From contig JAJVIM010000007.1 of the NCBI GenBank assembly GCA_022071955.1, positions 62,001 to 126,000 on the forward strand: a DNA stretch of 64,000 nucleotides, in the 5' to 3' direction. The notes below the pieces were generated by a model. The model did no database searches and was not told the DNA's origin. It worked only from the letters and a program-made list of their open reading frames with translations. This document shows positions 1 through 9,427 of the stretch, one piece after another; position 1 is the stretch's first letter; each line of letters opens with the position of its first letter. The position numbers and the translations under genes are program-made. The stretch comes from Anaerolineae bacterium (lineage in GTDB: Bacteria; Chloroflexota; Anaerolineae; 4572-78; J111).

Positions 1-1
1 A

Positions 2-268
2 AAATCGCTGCTGCCGCCGCATATTGCCACCCGGCTGGTCAACCGAATTGCCGCCCCTCAACCAGACAGCGGGCTGACCGCGCGCGAAGTTGAAGTGCTA
101 AAACTGCTGGCCGAAGGGTTGCGTAACAAAGAAATTGGCGAGGCGCTGCACATTACCGAGCGCACAGTAAAAAACCACGTAGCCAAAATTATCACCAAAC
201 TCAACGTTAAAAGTCGAACCGAAGCTGTTTCTTATGCGATTAAAAACAAGCTGATCGAGCTAAAATGA
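2..268 (+). CDS. LuxR/NarL-type response regulator, C-terminal HTH (5' truncated by window)
   Basis: The reading frame enters from the left edge and ends at TGA 266-268, giving 88 visible residues. They form a GerE/LuxR helix-turn-helix: LTAREVEVLKLLAEG, then NKEIGEALHITERTVKNHV, then KIITKLNVKSRTEAV. This is the DNA-binding output domain of NarL/FixJ-family response regulators. The receiver domain lies outside the window, so a LuxR regulator without a receiver cannot be excluded. An intrinsic terminator follows at once, so this is the last gene of its unit. Its target genes cannot be read from the sequence. Confidence 0.9.
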   Translation, partial: KSLLPPHIATRLVNRIAAPQPDSGLTAREVEVLKLLAEGLRNKEIGEALHITERTVKNHVAKIITKLNVKSRTEAVSYAIKNKLIELK

Positions 269-293
269 TACTAAAGAACTACACGCTGTAGAG

Positions 294-327
294 AAAAAGG
301 CCGATGCACCTATCGGCCTTTTTCTTT
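294..327 (+). terminator. Rho-independent terminator after the LuxR-type gene
   Basis: A perfect 12-bp stem (AAAAAGGCCGAT paired with ATCGGCCTTTTT) with a 6-nt loop runs straight into a T-rich tract. It starts 26 nt after the stop codon of the regulator. Confidence 0.9.
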
Positions 328-449
328 TTAAAGATGCATTGTTTGTACGATGTTTTACCTAAGCAAAAATGGTATCCTACCCTTTGGAATATTTATAGGA
401 AAAAAGTTAGAGTTTATTCGAGTTTTCTAACCAAATGATGGGGGGCACG

Positions 450-2810
450 ATGCGGAAGCGTATCATCACATTTATCAATATTTTAGCGATCATTTTTCTG
501 GGAAATATATTTGGATTGCAGCTTGATACCCCAACAATTTCCGGGGTACTGAGAGTGGCCCAGGCCAATGCCGCCGAACCGCCCTACAAGGTTTATCTGC
601 CAGTGGTTATCCGTTCCAGGATTGCCGCCGCGCCAGACCAGGCCATTGTTTTTGTGTCGCGGCAAATTCCTTCGTCCGGCAGCATTTACTGGGATGTTCC
701 CAAAGGCATACCGGGAGTTGGGCCGTTCAGCCGTTTTCAGGTGGCTTCACCCGGCAAATTGCTGATCCGGGAAGCAAATAATAGCCTCAAACCTCTGATT
801 GACGGCGCTAACCCCAGCGCCGCCACGCTCAATCTGATCGATGTTAACGCGCCCGATGTGTCGTACGACGGCGCCAAAATTGTCTTTGCCGGATTGCCGG
901 CGGGCAATTACTCCCGTGGCTCGGTGGGAAACCCCGGCGCGTGGCGTCTTTACACCATCAATGTTGATGGCACAAATCTCAAACAAATTACTTTTTCCGA
1001 TCAAAACTTAAATTTGAGCGCCCAGGGGCTGCCCAACACGCTCAGCAATTACGATGACACCGATCCGGCCTGGCTGCCTGATGGCCGCATTGTCTTTTCA
1101 TCAACCCGCTGGCCAGGTTTTGCCCAATATAGCGGTGCTCGCGCCACCAATCTTTATGTGGTCAATGCCGATGGTTCAAAATTGCACCGAATTACCGCCG
1201 AACGCAACGGCGCCGACCGCCCGATGGTTGACCCCGTTACCGGCAAAATTGTTTACGCGCGCTGGTGGCGCAATCATCGGTTTGCCACAAACAGTATGAG
1301 CACCGTTACCGACCCCGCCGGCGGATACAAACAAAAAGATGGCCTGACCACAGATCGGGGTAATCACGTGGGTGGCAATGACCACTTGTGGCGCAACGCC
1401 TGGCATGCGGCCGTTATCAACCCGGATGGAACCGGGCTGGCCCAATGGGGCGGCACTCAGCATCCCTTTGACTCAAACCACATGTACGGCGGCGCGTTCA
1501 CCCCGCAGGGCGAGCTGATTGCCAACTATTTCCCAATGCACAACATGACCGAGGCCGCCGGGTTTGGCGGGCTGCGCCAATACCACCGCGGCCCGGGCGA
1601 TTACAAACCGCTGGTGGGCGTAACCAATCTCACGCTGGATTACGTTCATCCCTCCAACCCAACATCTTTTGGAATTTTCAAAGGCTCGTATGCCGCCGAA
1701 CCGGCAGTTTTTGCCGACAACCGGCTGCTGTTCTCGTGGGCGGCGGATATTAACCAGGATTACGGCCTGTACACCAGCAACAGCGACGGCAGCAACATGA
1801 AATTATTGTACGACAACCCCGGCACGGCCGAGCTGCGGGCCAAATTGATTCAGCCACGCCCGCTGCCGCCAATTATTCCCGACTCGGTGAGCAAAACCGC
1901 AAGCCTGCTCCCGCCGCCGGCCAACGGCCCGTACAATCAGGATGGCACCTTTATTTTTAATGCGCTCAATGTTTACGCCAACGGCCCGGTAGATGCCGAG
2001 ATCGATACCGCCCCACCGGTAGGTTCGGCGGCAATCATCCGCTTTTTTATCGACCAGCAGCGCAGCAGTTCCGGTTCGTTTCCCAACCTGGACTGGCCGA
2101 TTTTGTTGGGCGAGCGGCCGGTAAATTCCGATGGCTCGGTTAAAGAACCAGCCGCGCCGGCGAATGTGCCGCTGTTTGAGCAAATCAGATCATCGGATGG
2201 CACGGTTCCGCTCACCCCCAACGGCGCAACCCACGTGGCCGGCATGAATTTTGGCCCGCCGGGAACCGAAGCCCGGTGCGTTGGCTGCCACGTGGGGCAC
2301 ACCATGATCCCGGTGCCGGCATCGGATGCCGAAGCCAAATGGTCTAACCTGGCGACCGGCGCACAAGTTACCGTTTCATCGGCGCGAGACGCAAATACCA
2401 TTTCCGGGATAAATGACCGCAAAGTGATGAAGGGTGAAATCTGGCGCTACTGGAACAGCGCCTCCGGCCAACCGGCCAACGGGCAGTGGGTCAGGTTGAC
2501 GTTCCCGGTGCCGGTAACGGTGCGCAATGTTCGGCTTTACAATCCGCGGCCCGGCGATGAGGCCAATTCCACGTTACAGGTACACAAGGCAACGGTGCGG
2601 CTGTACCAGGATGCCGCGGCCACCACTCTGGCCGCCCAAACTACCGTCAGCAAAGATATTTCGGTTTCTGGCACGGATGTGCCTTTTGGAAATGTGTTAG
2701 CCCGCGTGGTAGAGGTAAAAATTGACAGCATCACCGGCACATTTTACGGCATGCAGGTGGCCAGCCTGGCTGAAATAGAAGTAATTGCCCGCGGCGAAGC
2801 CATCCGCTAG
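450..2810 (+). CDS. Secreted PD40 beta-propeller protein with a single CxxCH haem motif, hydrazine-synthase-alpha-like
   Basis: Exported protein of 786 residues. Three in-frame ATGs occur (435, 438, 450). I prefer 450: a G-rich ribosome site lies just before it and it gives a clean signal peptide (MRKR, then a hydrophobic run). PD40/TolB-type propeller repeats occupy about residues 150-480 (INVDGTNLKQITF, VNADGSKLHRIT, SNSDGSNMKLLY). Around residues 545-610 the pattern LLGERPVNSDGS / APANVPLFEQ / CVGCH resembles the conserved block of hydrazine synthase alpha-type proteins, with Cys610, Cys613 and His614 as a c-type haem site. A discoidin-like (F5/8 C) beta-sandwich follows (about 630-780). 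YLPVVI sits just after the signal peptide. True hydrazine synthesis is unlikely because no partner subunits are nearby. A surface haem or carbohydrate-binding protein is the cautious reading. Confidence 0.75.
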   Translation: MRKRIITFINILAIIFLGNIFGLQLDTPTISGVLRVAQANAAEPPYKVYLPVVIRSRIAAAPDQAIVFVSRQIPSSGSIYWDVPKGIPGVGPFSRFQVASPGKLLIREANNSLKPLIDGANPSAATLNLIDVNAPDVSYDGAKIVFAGLPAGNYSRGSVGNPGAWRLYTINVDGTNLKQITFSDQNLNLSAQGLPNTLSNYDDTDPAWLPDGRIVFSSTRWPGFAQYSGARATNLYVVNADGSKLHRITAERNGADRPMVDPVTGKIVYARWWRNHRFATNSMSTVTDPAGGYKQKDGLTTDRGNHVGGNDHLWRNAWHAAVINPDGTGLAQWGGTQHPFDSNHMYGGAFTPQGELIANYFPMHNMTEAAGFGGLRQYHRGPGDYKPLVGVTNLTLDYVHPSNPTSFGIFKGSYAAEPAVFADNRLLFSWAADINQDYGLYTSNSDGSNMKLLYDNPGTAELRAKLIQPRPLPPIIPDSVSKTASLLPPPANGPYNQDGTFIFNALNVYANGPVDAEIDTAPPVGSAAIIRFFIDQQRSSSGSFPNLDWPILLGERPVNSDGSVKEPAAPANVPLFEQIRSSDGTVPLTPNGATHVAGMNFGPPGTEARCVGCHVGHTMIPVPASDAEAKWSNLATGAQVTVSSARDANTISGINDRKVMKGEIWRYWNSASGQPANGQWVRLTFPVPVTVRNVRLYNPRPGDEANSTLQVHKATVRLYQDAAATTLAAQTTVSKDISVSGTDVPFGNVLARVVEVKIDSITGTFYGMQVASLAEIEVIARGEAIR

Positions 2811-2824
2811 GCCGCGCCGGCAGT

Positions 2825-4555
2825 TCATTGGGCCAGCCGGTTGGCCATTTGGTGCGCGTAATCGGATAAATCCGGCCGATTCTGGGTACCCCACCACCAA
2901 CTCCAGGTACCCAGTTCTTCGGCAACTTCAGACAGATCATTGCGCCGGCGCAAAAGTGCCTCGGCCCGGTCAAGTTGGCCGGTCCAGGCGTAGGCCAGCC
3001 CCAACGCTTTTAGCACGGCCTGATTATCTGGCTGCCGGGCCTGCGCCCTGGCTAACAAGATAAGAGCCTGGTCAAAGTTTTGGGCCTCTAACGCCATCTG
3101 ACCCAGACGATAATTGGCCGTGGGTTGATCCGGGTTGATAGCCAACGCCCGGTCAAAACAGGTAATTGCCTGCGCCCGCAGCGCTTGCCGGGTCGCATCA
3201 TCAAGGTTGGGCGACAGGTCGGCGCGGGTTTGATAAACAGCGCCCAGATTGGCGTACCAGCCGCTGGGGCCAAACCACCAACCGGCCGCAAGCAGCAACA
3301 ACCCCATGCCCGCAGGAATCACCCATCGCCGCGCGGGTTGGATCCGGTTGACCACGTTACGGGAGTTATGTTGACCAGCCACTACCGCCAGCGCCAGCAG
3401 GGCAAAAAGCATCGGCATGGCCCACAGCGAATTGGAAAAGCGTGTGGCATCGGTGAAACCATGCCCCAACTGAGCCGTTACCCCCAGCCAGGCCGCTCTG
3501 AACAACAGATGATTGGGCGGCCCGGCTTTTTCTACCTGAATCACAAACTGAAAAAAAGCCAGCACCAACCACAACAGCGCCAGCAACCCCAATATCCCCA
3601 GCGATAGACCAATCGTCAAAAACAGGTTGTGAGTGTACGACAGAAACGGCACGTTAATTAGCAAATGGTATTTGGAATAGACCATTGCAAAGGTATCGCC
3701 CAGGCCGATGCCGGTAAATGGATAAGCGCTAAAAAGGTACAGGCTGTCGACATAAAGGTTTATACGGGACCTGGCCACATCCGACCACAACAGAAACACG
3801 CCGGATGCAATAATCAACAGAAGAACTCCGGTCAGGCCGATAACGGCACGCAACTTGGGCGCAGGCAGCGATGAAACCACCCCAACGCCCATCGCCAGTG
3901 CTACCGCAAACCACGCCCCTCGTGATTGCGAAACCAGCAGGGCAAAAACAATGTTCGCCAGAGTTATACTCCAAACCAATTTCTGCCGGCCGCGGGCCTG
4001 CCACACCAACGCCAGATTAATAAAAAGGGCGCCTTCTACAAAAGCGGCCACGCCGTTGACGTGCGGCGTAAAAAAAACCAGCCCTGGCAGCGGCTGGCTG
4101 ATAGCGATGGCAGCACGGTTAACGTATGCCTGCCAGCTTTCGGGTTCGGCGGGGTAATTAAAGTGGGCGTATTGACCGATAAAGTAGAGCGCCAGTGCGG
4201 CAGCGGCCAGCACCGAAACTTTGGCCAATAGCCACGGTGAAAGAGAGGTATTAACAATAGCAAAGAACAGGCTAATACTGCCGAGCAGCGTCAAAAGTAC
4301 CGGCAAACTGAGCGCGGGGTCGTAGCTGGGCCACAGGCTGAGCAGGGCGCTCAAAGCCAGCAGGGCCAGCGGCGCAGCCAACACCGCCGGCCGAGTTGAC
4401 TTGCCCGGCATACCCCATCGAACAAACCAGGGGAGCAGGGCTACCAGACAGGCTGCCATCAAAAAGACAGGGTTAGCTGCATCAACCAACCCGGCCACAA
4501 TTAGCGGCAGCGGATAGAATAGTTCTGTCAGGGAGAAAAATTGCTTTGAACTCAA
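2825..4555 (-). CDS. O-antigen ligase/polymerase (Wzy/WaaL family) with C-terminal TPR
   Basis: A 576-residue polytopic membrane protein. The first 400-odd residues are hydrophobic helices. The family's periplasmic loop carries SQSRGAWFAV and a TGIGLGDTFAMVYSKYH segment. After the last helix (about residue 430) come two or three tetratricopeptide repeats (LAINPDQPTANYRLGQMALE, ARQPDNQAVLKALGLAYAWTG). The Wzy_C/TPR combination is seen in O-oligosaccharyltransferases and in ligases that move finished glycans from polyprenol carriers to protein or lipid. It is the last gene of the polysaccharide locus and converges on the gene to its left with only 14 bp between stops. It starts 8 nt after the upstream glycosyltransferase stop. 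Whether it polymerises or ligates cannot be decided; a second family member lies at 17560. Confidence 0.8.
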   Translation of the reverse strand: MSSKQFFSLTELFYPLPLIVAGLVDAANPVFLMAACLVALLPWFVRWGMPGKSTRPAVLAAPLALLALSALLSLWPSYDPALSLPVLLTLLGSISLFFAIVNTSLSPWLLAKVSVLAAAALALYFIGQYAHFNYPAEPESWQAYVNRAAIAISQPLPGLVFFTPHVNGVAAFVEGALFINLALVWQARGRQKLVWSITLANIVFALLVSQSRGAWFAVALAMGVGVVSSLPAPKLRAVIGLTGVLLLIIASGVFLLWSDVARSRINLYVDSLYLFSAYPFTGIGLGDTFAMVYSKYHLLINVPFLSYTHNLFLTIGLSLGILGLLALLWLVLAFFQFVIQVEKAGPPNHLLFRAAWLGVTAQLGHGFTDATRFSNSLWAMPMLFALLALAVVAGQHNSRNVVNRIQPARRWVIPAGMGLLLLAAGWWFGPSGWYANLGAVYQTRADLSPNLDDATRQALRAQAITCFDRALAINPDQPTANYRLGQMALEAQNFDQALILLARAQARQPDNQAVLKALGLAYAWTGQLDRAEALLRRRNDLSEVAEELGTWSWWWGTQNRPDLSDYAHQMANRLAQ

Positions 4556-4563
4556 TGGGCCAA

Positions 4564-5337
4564 TCAGGCTTTTTCAGAGTTAAGGTTACTCACCGGAAGT
4601 TCATCACGAAACGGGGCAGGCTGTTTGGCAACGTTAACAGATTGTTTGTGAAATAGGCCATATTTGAGAATAACATAAATAGCTCTAACCCCATCTTTCC
4701 AGCTTATCTTTTTACCGTCCTCGTACGTTCGCCCATAGTAAGAAATCCCTACTTCATAAACGGAACACTTTAACCGGGCTATTTTGGCTGTCACTTCAGG
4801 CTCAAAACCAAACCGATCTTCTTCCAGCTCAATTTGTGCCAAAATGTCACGTTTGAAGAGTTTGTAGCAAACCTCCATATCGGTTAAATTCAGGTTAGTA
4901 AACATATTGGAAAGTAACGTCAAAAATCGGTTGCCCACCGAATGCCAAAAATATAACACCCGGTGCGAGTCACCGCCAATGAATCTTGAGCCGTAAACCA
5001 CATCAGCTCTATCATCCAGAATAGGTTGAAGTAGTTTAAGATACTCGTTGGGGTCATATTCCAAATCAGCATCTTGAACAATGATAATGTCGCCGGTGGC
5101 ATGAGCAAAACCGGAACGCAGGGCGGCCCCTTTACCTTTGTTTTCTTGATGAAAAACAACGCGGATATTTGGATTTTCTCTGAGTGACTGCAAATAATTT
5201 CGGGTACCGTCTGTTGAAAAATCGTCAACAATAACAATTTCACGATCAATGGGCAGTGAAACAGCCAGAACCTGCCGAATTATGGTATCAATCGTCTTAC
5301 TTTCGTTATAACAGGGGATAATAACAGATAACTTCAT
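4564..5337 (-). CDS. GT2 glycosyltransferase, DPM1/polyprenyl-phosphate sugar synthase type
   Basis: A GT-A fold family 2 enzyme of 257 residues: KLSVIIPCYNE at the N-terminus, IVDDFSTDGT (UDP/GDP-binding Asp), and VQDADLEYDPNEY (the DXD-like metal site). No C-terminal membrane helices follow, as in soluble dolichyl-phosphate mannose synthase-like proteins that load a sugar onto a polyprenol carrier. I start it at ATG 5337. The upstream GTG at 5349 belongs to the GAGAGGTG ribosome site, which sits 9 nt before 5337. It is followed by the Wzy/WaaL gene and preceded by a GT-C membrane protein, a natural donor-acceptor pair: the GT2 makes the lipid-linked sugar and the GT-C enzyme uses it. The sugar is not predictable. 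Confidence 0.85.
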   Translation of the reverse strand: MKLSVIIPCYNESKTIDTIIRQVLAVSLPIDREIVIVDDFSTDGTRNYLQSLRENPNIRVVFHQENKGKGAALRSGFAHATGDIIIVQDADLEYDPNEYLKLLQPILDDRADVVYGSRFIGGDSHRVLYFWHSVGNRFLTLLSNMFTNLNLTDMEVCYKLFKRDILAQIELEEDRFGFEPEVTAKIARLKCSVYEVGISYYGRTYEDGKKISWKDGVRAIYVILKYGLFHKQSVNVAKQPAPFRDELPVSNLNSEKA

Positions 5338-5356
5338 TTTTTTACGCACCTCTCGG

Positions 5357-6940
5357 TTAGTCTGAAATTACGCATAAATCGGGATGGATTCGGTAGATTT
5401 CGAAATCATTATTATGAAAAACGGAGTGAAAGGCAGTTTGGCAAGACTCTAATAATGAAAAAATTGATGGATTAACGTGATCCACGTCGGTATTTTTTAT
5501 AACCAGATAATCAGCGTGAATTTCTTGCAGGTATGCGGCAGCCACGGCGGATGATTGGCCATAAGGATAGGTTGAGGCCATCCGGTTGGTATATAAGGCG
5601 AGAACTCGGGGTTTAACAAAAATAAATACAGAGGCCGGATCGGTTTGGGTTTGCACGAAATCAAACATCTCAACCGCGGTTGATGTGTATGGGCCATCGG
5701 GGTAGAGGGTTTCACTGGCGATTACTTTTTGGGTTCGCACCGCATAAATTACCAGAAGCCCTGATGCAGCCAAGACCGCAGCCGTGTAAGCTAGTTTGGG
5801 GTTAAAATGCTTCATTAACCAGTAAAGGCAATGTTCAAATCCAATGCCCGCATAAAGCAAAAACAGCGGCAAAATTGGGTAAAGGAAGCGCAATTCCTGA
5901 ACAGAGGGCCAAGCCAGGATAATGAACAAATGGAACAAAAAGAATAACTCCAAAAACAATGTACTGCGTTTAGCCCGCAGAATAAAACCAAAAATTATCA
6001 AAGGGATTGCCGCAAGCCAAAGAAACGGGAAATTGTACTCTCCAATATTTATCGATGGCCCCGCCCAAAATCCTCTGATCGAGTGGATCAAATAATGTTC
6101 AGTGCCATTTACCAAGATCATCGGCGAATAATCTGCCAGCTGATCCAGGTACGACTCTTCGCCACCCCCCAGTAATAAACGGCTGACCAGTACCAATCCA
6201 ACAGCTACCAGCGTAGTAGTGATTGAAAACCGAGTCAGACGGCGCCGGCGAATAAGATCACTAACGATTAGCGCAATAATAACCACAAAGCCAATGGTTC
6301 TGATAAGATAACAGGCAAAAGCCAGCAAAGCGGCCGCCACAATTGACCATTTGCCAAACTTTTGGTGTTGATATGCATGTTCAATCCACAGAACAAAAGT
6401 TAAACTGACTAACATAAACGGCACATCCGACATAATCTGCCGCTTAAATGAAATGATATACGGGCTAAAGGCCATCATCATTAACAACATCAAGGCAGTT
6501 GGCACGGCCACTTCACGGCGATAGATAAGATAAATCACAATAAATGCCAAAAGTTGAAACAGGATAATTTCTATTTGAAACGCAGTAATGTTCAAACCAA
6601 ACAGAGCGTAAACCGGGGCCAAAAGCAAGGGAAATCCCGGTGGATAAGCTCGCGGGCCAAGCGAAGGAGTATACCGCGAATAAATATAGCCGGTATCATC
6701 CATAGCTTGGCCTTGCGTAATATTTATGGCCTGGTGGAGATACTGGGCAAAATCACCACCCCAGTTATGGTCAGGAAAAATAGTAAAATAATATATCAGG
6801 CTGGCGCACGTAAAAAGGATAACCAGCCCCCCTGCTTCGAGCAATTGGGCCAAGTTAATTCTGCTCCAATACGTTGATTGAGTGGGAATTGTATTTTCCA
6901 TAAACTCTGCGCCCATCGACTTCTTAAATAAATTAGTCAT
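5357..6940 (-). CDS. GT-C fold membrane glycosyltransferase (GT39/ArnT-like)
   Basis: A 527-residue polytopic membrane protein. After the first helix comes PDHNWGGDFAQYLHQA, the acidic first extracytoplasmic loop typical of the PMT/ArnT superfamily (catalytic Asp region). Alternating helices follow (about 10-12), and a soluble C-terminal domain of about 120 residues ends the protein. These enzymes transfer sugars from polyprenyl-phosphate donors on the outer face of the membrane. The downstream GT2 (4564-5337) could make its donor. The gene starts 8 nt after the stop of the upstream sialidase-like gene. ATGs at codons 9 and 14 are alternative starts. Acceptor and sugar are unknown. Confidence 0.75.
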   Translation of the reverse strand: MTNLFKKSMGAEFMENTIPTQSTYWSRINLAQLLEAGGLVILFTCASLIYYFTIFPDHNWGGDFAQYLHQAINITQGQAMDDTGYIYSRYTPSLGPRAYPPGFPLLLAPVYALFGLNITAFQIEIILFQLLAFIVIYLIYRREVAVPTALMLLMMMAFSPYIISFKRQIMSDVPFMLVSLTFVLWIEHAYQHQKFGKWSIVAAALLAFACYLIRTIGFVVIIALIVSDLIRRRRLTRFSITTTLVAVGLVLVSRLLLGGGEESYLDQLADYSPMILVNGTEHYLIHSIRGFWAGPSINIGEYNFPFLWLAAIPLIIFGFILRAKRSTLFLELFFLFHLFIILAWPSVQELRFLYPILPLFLLYAGIGFEHCLYWLMKHFNPKLAYTAAVLAASGLLVIYAVRTQKVIASETLYPDGPYTSTAVEMFDFVQTQTDPASVFIFVKPRVLALYTNRMASTYPYGQSSAVAAAYLQEIHADYLVIKNTDVDHVNPSIFSLLESCQTAFHSVFHNNDFEIYRIHPDLCVISD

Positions 6941-6948
6941 TAAACCAA

Positions 6949-8553
6949 TTACCGGTTTCCTCGAAAACGGCGATAGCCAAAAACTACCAACCCAATGATC
7001 AAAACCGCCGGAATAACACTTATTGCCACAGTTATCAATTCATCGGTTTCGGTATAGATAACCCCCGGATTGCTTACCGGAATATTGGCAATTTCCGGAG
7101 GTAATATTGTAGGAACTAAAGTAGGGGTAACGGCTGGTGTGCCTATGATTTGTGGAGTTGGCGAAGGACTCGGCAACGGCCGGGGTGTTGCCGTGGGCAC
7201 AGTAATCAGTTTTTTATTGGCATACCAAATTTGATAGCGCTCACGCTCTTTGGTATCGTAGTGGTACACAAACCAAACCACGTGCAACTCGTTACCGTTG
7301 GCTACTGCAATTTTGGGCCATTCTGGCATTTCGCTGGAGGTAAATATTACTTCTGGCTCAGACCAGGTTTTTCCGTTCCATTCCAAATGGAGAATGGAAT
7401 TTGTCCCTTCTATATAACCATTATTTGGCCGACCCACCAGCACCAGATGCAAATTGCCAGCACCATCTGCGGTAATATTATAAGTATCCAGGTCGTCATC
7501 GTTACTGCTGTATAAAAGCGCTCGGGCTGCAATTCCGGGAATTGCTTTGGGAATTGACCAGGATTCGCCTTCATCGGTTGAAATCTGGTAATAGACTTCA
7601 TCAGACTTTACTAAACCCCAAACGACGACCAAATTATTATTTTTATCTACTCCGGCACCCATTCGCTGCGGCGCATCATTTGGAAATACCAACATTGTGG
7701 TGGGTGACCATTCCACACCCCCGTCACCTGATTTCACAACTCCAACCCATCTGGGTTCACCACTTTTAGTTGGACTATAAAAATCTGCTCCCTCTTCCCA
7801 AAACACAAAGGTGTTTTTCTTATCAGTCACAATTTGAGGCTTTTCCGCGCCCATCTCAGAATTTGTAATATCTATCAGATCGGACCATGTTTTGCCCTTA
7901 TCCAGCGAACGTCGATGAAAAATATCGGCGCACGATGGGCAAACATCTATACTGGTTTGTAAAGCAGTATCCGTACCGGTTTCTGGGGTAGGATCCAAAC
8001 CGTTGTCCGGGACAGCCTCATTCCAGACTACATGCAAAACCCCCTGCTCATCAAATTTAATATCCGAATAGTTGGCTGGTCCATGCCCACTACTAATTAC
8101 GATTTTTTTTGACCAGGCTTTAGGATCATAAGCCTGGTCCGCCGGTGCCACACTATAGTAGATATCCTCTCGACGTGAGAGCAAATGTATAATATTTTCG
8201 TCATCAACCACTGCCGATGGGCGAGTAACAATACCCTCTCCATCAAAGGCAATAATATCAGTAAGATGGAGACAGGCACCATCTTTGATAGCACAATACA
8301 TAACAACATCCTGCACCTTTTTTGTTTTTCGATCTGTTGCCCAAAAGATGTGGACGTTATTATTCAGATCGGTAGTTATAACCGGAAACCAATGTTTGGT
8401 GTTGTCGTTCTCAGGCGATAATATGACTGGTGTAGACCACGCCGGCCCCTGGGCTTGTGGATTAAGCGTGGTTCCATGCAAAATCAAAACTCCTCCGATA
8501 ATCATACCGATTGTGAGCCTGATCCAGGTATACGCCAGATTTTTTGACATCAT
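6949..8553 (-). CDS. Membrane-anchored BNR/sialidase-like beta-propeller protein
   Basis: 534 residues with a signal peptide (TIGMIIGGVLILHG). A six-bladed sialidase-type propeller is suggested by Asp-box motifs: SLDKGKTWSDL, SGDGGVEWSPT, STDEGESWSIP. A Pro/Thr-rich stalk follows (PTATPRPLPSPSPTP, about residues 450-485). A final membrane helix (VISVIPAVLIIGLVVFGYRR, approximate) is followed by a short basic tail, so the propeller is held outside the cell. The Asp boxes show the fold, but I do not see the full set of sialidase active-site residues (Arg triad, FRIP), so catalysis is doubtful. Its place among lipid-linked glycosyltransferases suggests a glycan-binding or glycan-bearing surface protein. 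Confidence 0.7.
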   Translation of the reverse strand: MMSKNLAYTWIRLTIGMIIGGVLILHGTTLNPQAQGPAWSTPVILSPENDNTKHWFPVITTDLNNNVHIFWATDRKTKKVQDVVMYCAIKDGACLHLTDIIAFDGEGIVTRPSAVVDDENIIHLLSRREDIYYSVAPADQAYDPKAWSKKIVISSGHGPANYSDIKFDEQGVLHVVWNEAVPDNGLDPTPETGTDTALQTSIDVCPSCADIFHRRSLDKGKTWSDLIDITNSEMGAEKPQIVTDKKNTFVFWEEGADFYSPTKSGEPRWVGVVKSGDGGVEWSPTTMLVFPNDAPQRMGAGVDKNNNLVVVWGLVKSDEVYYQISTDEGESWSIPKAIPGIAARALLYSSNDDDLDTYNITADGAGNLHLVLVGRPNNGYIEGTNSILHLEWNGKTWSEPEVIFTSSEMPEWPKIAVANGNELHVVWFVYHYDTKERERYQIWYANKKLITVPTATPRPLPSPSPTPQIIGTPAVTPTLVPTILPPEIANIPVSNPGVIYTETDELITVAISVIPAVLIIGLVVFGYRRFRGNR

Positions 8554-8594
8554 AGTTTAAAATCCCAACAAAACTTATAGGCCGCTAAAATCAC

Positions 8595-9365
8595 TTAGTG
8601 TCGTTGAGGGAATTTTTCCTCAGCTAGTAAAACTGTAACACCGACTATCTTTTTCTGGCCGAGCAATGCAGTTATAACCACATATCTAAACGCCTCAACT
8701 ACAATTCGCCACGACATTTTTGATTTGCCCACCCGCCGGTCTTCAAAAATAATGGGAAACTCAACTACCCGGCCCGCCAGTTTTTCAACGTGATAAACTG
8801 ACCCCACCTGAAACGCATAGCCTTTGAGATTCATTTGATCCCACGGCACCCGCTGCAACATTTCTCGGCGATAACATCGATACCCGCCGGTGCAATCTTT
8901 GGTTTTCAGGCGCAACATTACGCGAGCAAAGGTGTTGCCGCCACTGCTGATGAATTTTCTCAGCCAGCCCCAATTACGAGTACCGCCACCGGCCACGTAC
9001 CGGGAGCCAATGACCAAATCTGCCGCCGGGATATGCTCCAAAAAGTTGGGCAAATACCGGGGGTGATGGGAAAAATCGCAATCCATTTCAAACACATAAT
9101 CATATCCCTGGGCAACGGCCCACTTGAACCCGGCAATATAGGCGGTTCCCAACCCCAATTTGCCAGCGCGATGCATCACGTTCACTTCGATTAGCCGTTC
9201 AGCGAGTTCGTCGGCCAGTTGGCCGGTGCCATCCGGAGAATTATCATCAACCACCAAAATATCAAAACCACCGTTCAAGGCCAAAATATCGGTGATCAAC
9301 AATTCAAGATTATCAATTTCATTATAAGTTGGAATTATAATAAGTGCTTCATTTCTTATGGCCAC
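8595..9365 (-). CDS. Polyprenol monophosphomannose synthase (DPM1-like GT2)
   Basis: 256 residues, close to DPM1/Ppm1 length. It matches the subgroup well: ALIIIPTYNE, ILVVDDNSPDGTG, FEMDCDFSHHPRYL, DLVIGSRYVAGG, and the signature DCTGGYRCYRR. The product would be a polyprenyl-phosphate-linked hexose, usually mannose, made on the inner membrane face from GDP-mannose. The start is GTG 9365, preceded by AGGAGA at 5 nt. Three GT-C membrane proteins lie directly upstream on the same strand (9428, 11015, 12741), so this is probably the donor-making enzyme for them. The family call is strong; the exact sugar is inferred from the family. Confidence 0.9.
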   Translation of the reverse strand: MAIRNEALIIIPTYNEIDNLELLITDILALNGGFDILVVDDNSPDGTGQLADELAERLIEVNVMHRAGKLGLGTAYIAGFKWAVAQGYDYVFEMDCDFSHHPRYLPNFLEHIPAADLVIGSRYVAGGGTRNWGWLRKFISSGGNTFARVMLRLKTKDCTGGYRCYRREMLQRVPWDQMNLKGYAFQVGSVYHVEKLAGRVVEFPIIFEDRRVGKSKMSWRIVVEAFRYVVITALLGQKKIVGVTVLLAEEKFPQRH

Positions 9366-9427
9366 GCTATTCTCCTTATCAAACCCGGATTAACGTCTCC
9401 GCGGCAAAATGCCGAACAATATCCTCT

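Noticed and set aside
387..431. A possible fourth copy of the 55-bp promoter module before the protein at 450
   Set aside because: A GTTAGA half-site with an A-tract is present, and an inverted TCTAAC follows at 426. The second to fourth half-sites and the -10 at offset 50-55 do not match in either orientation.
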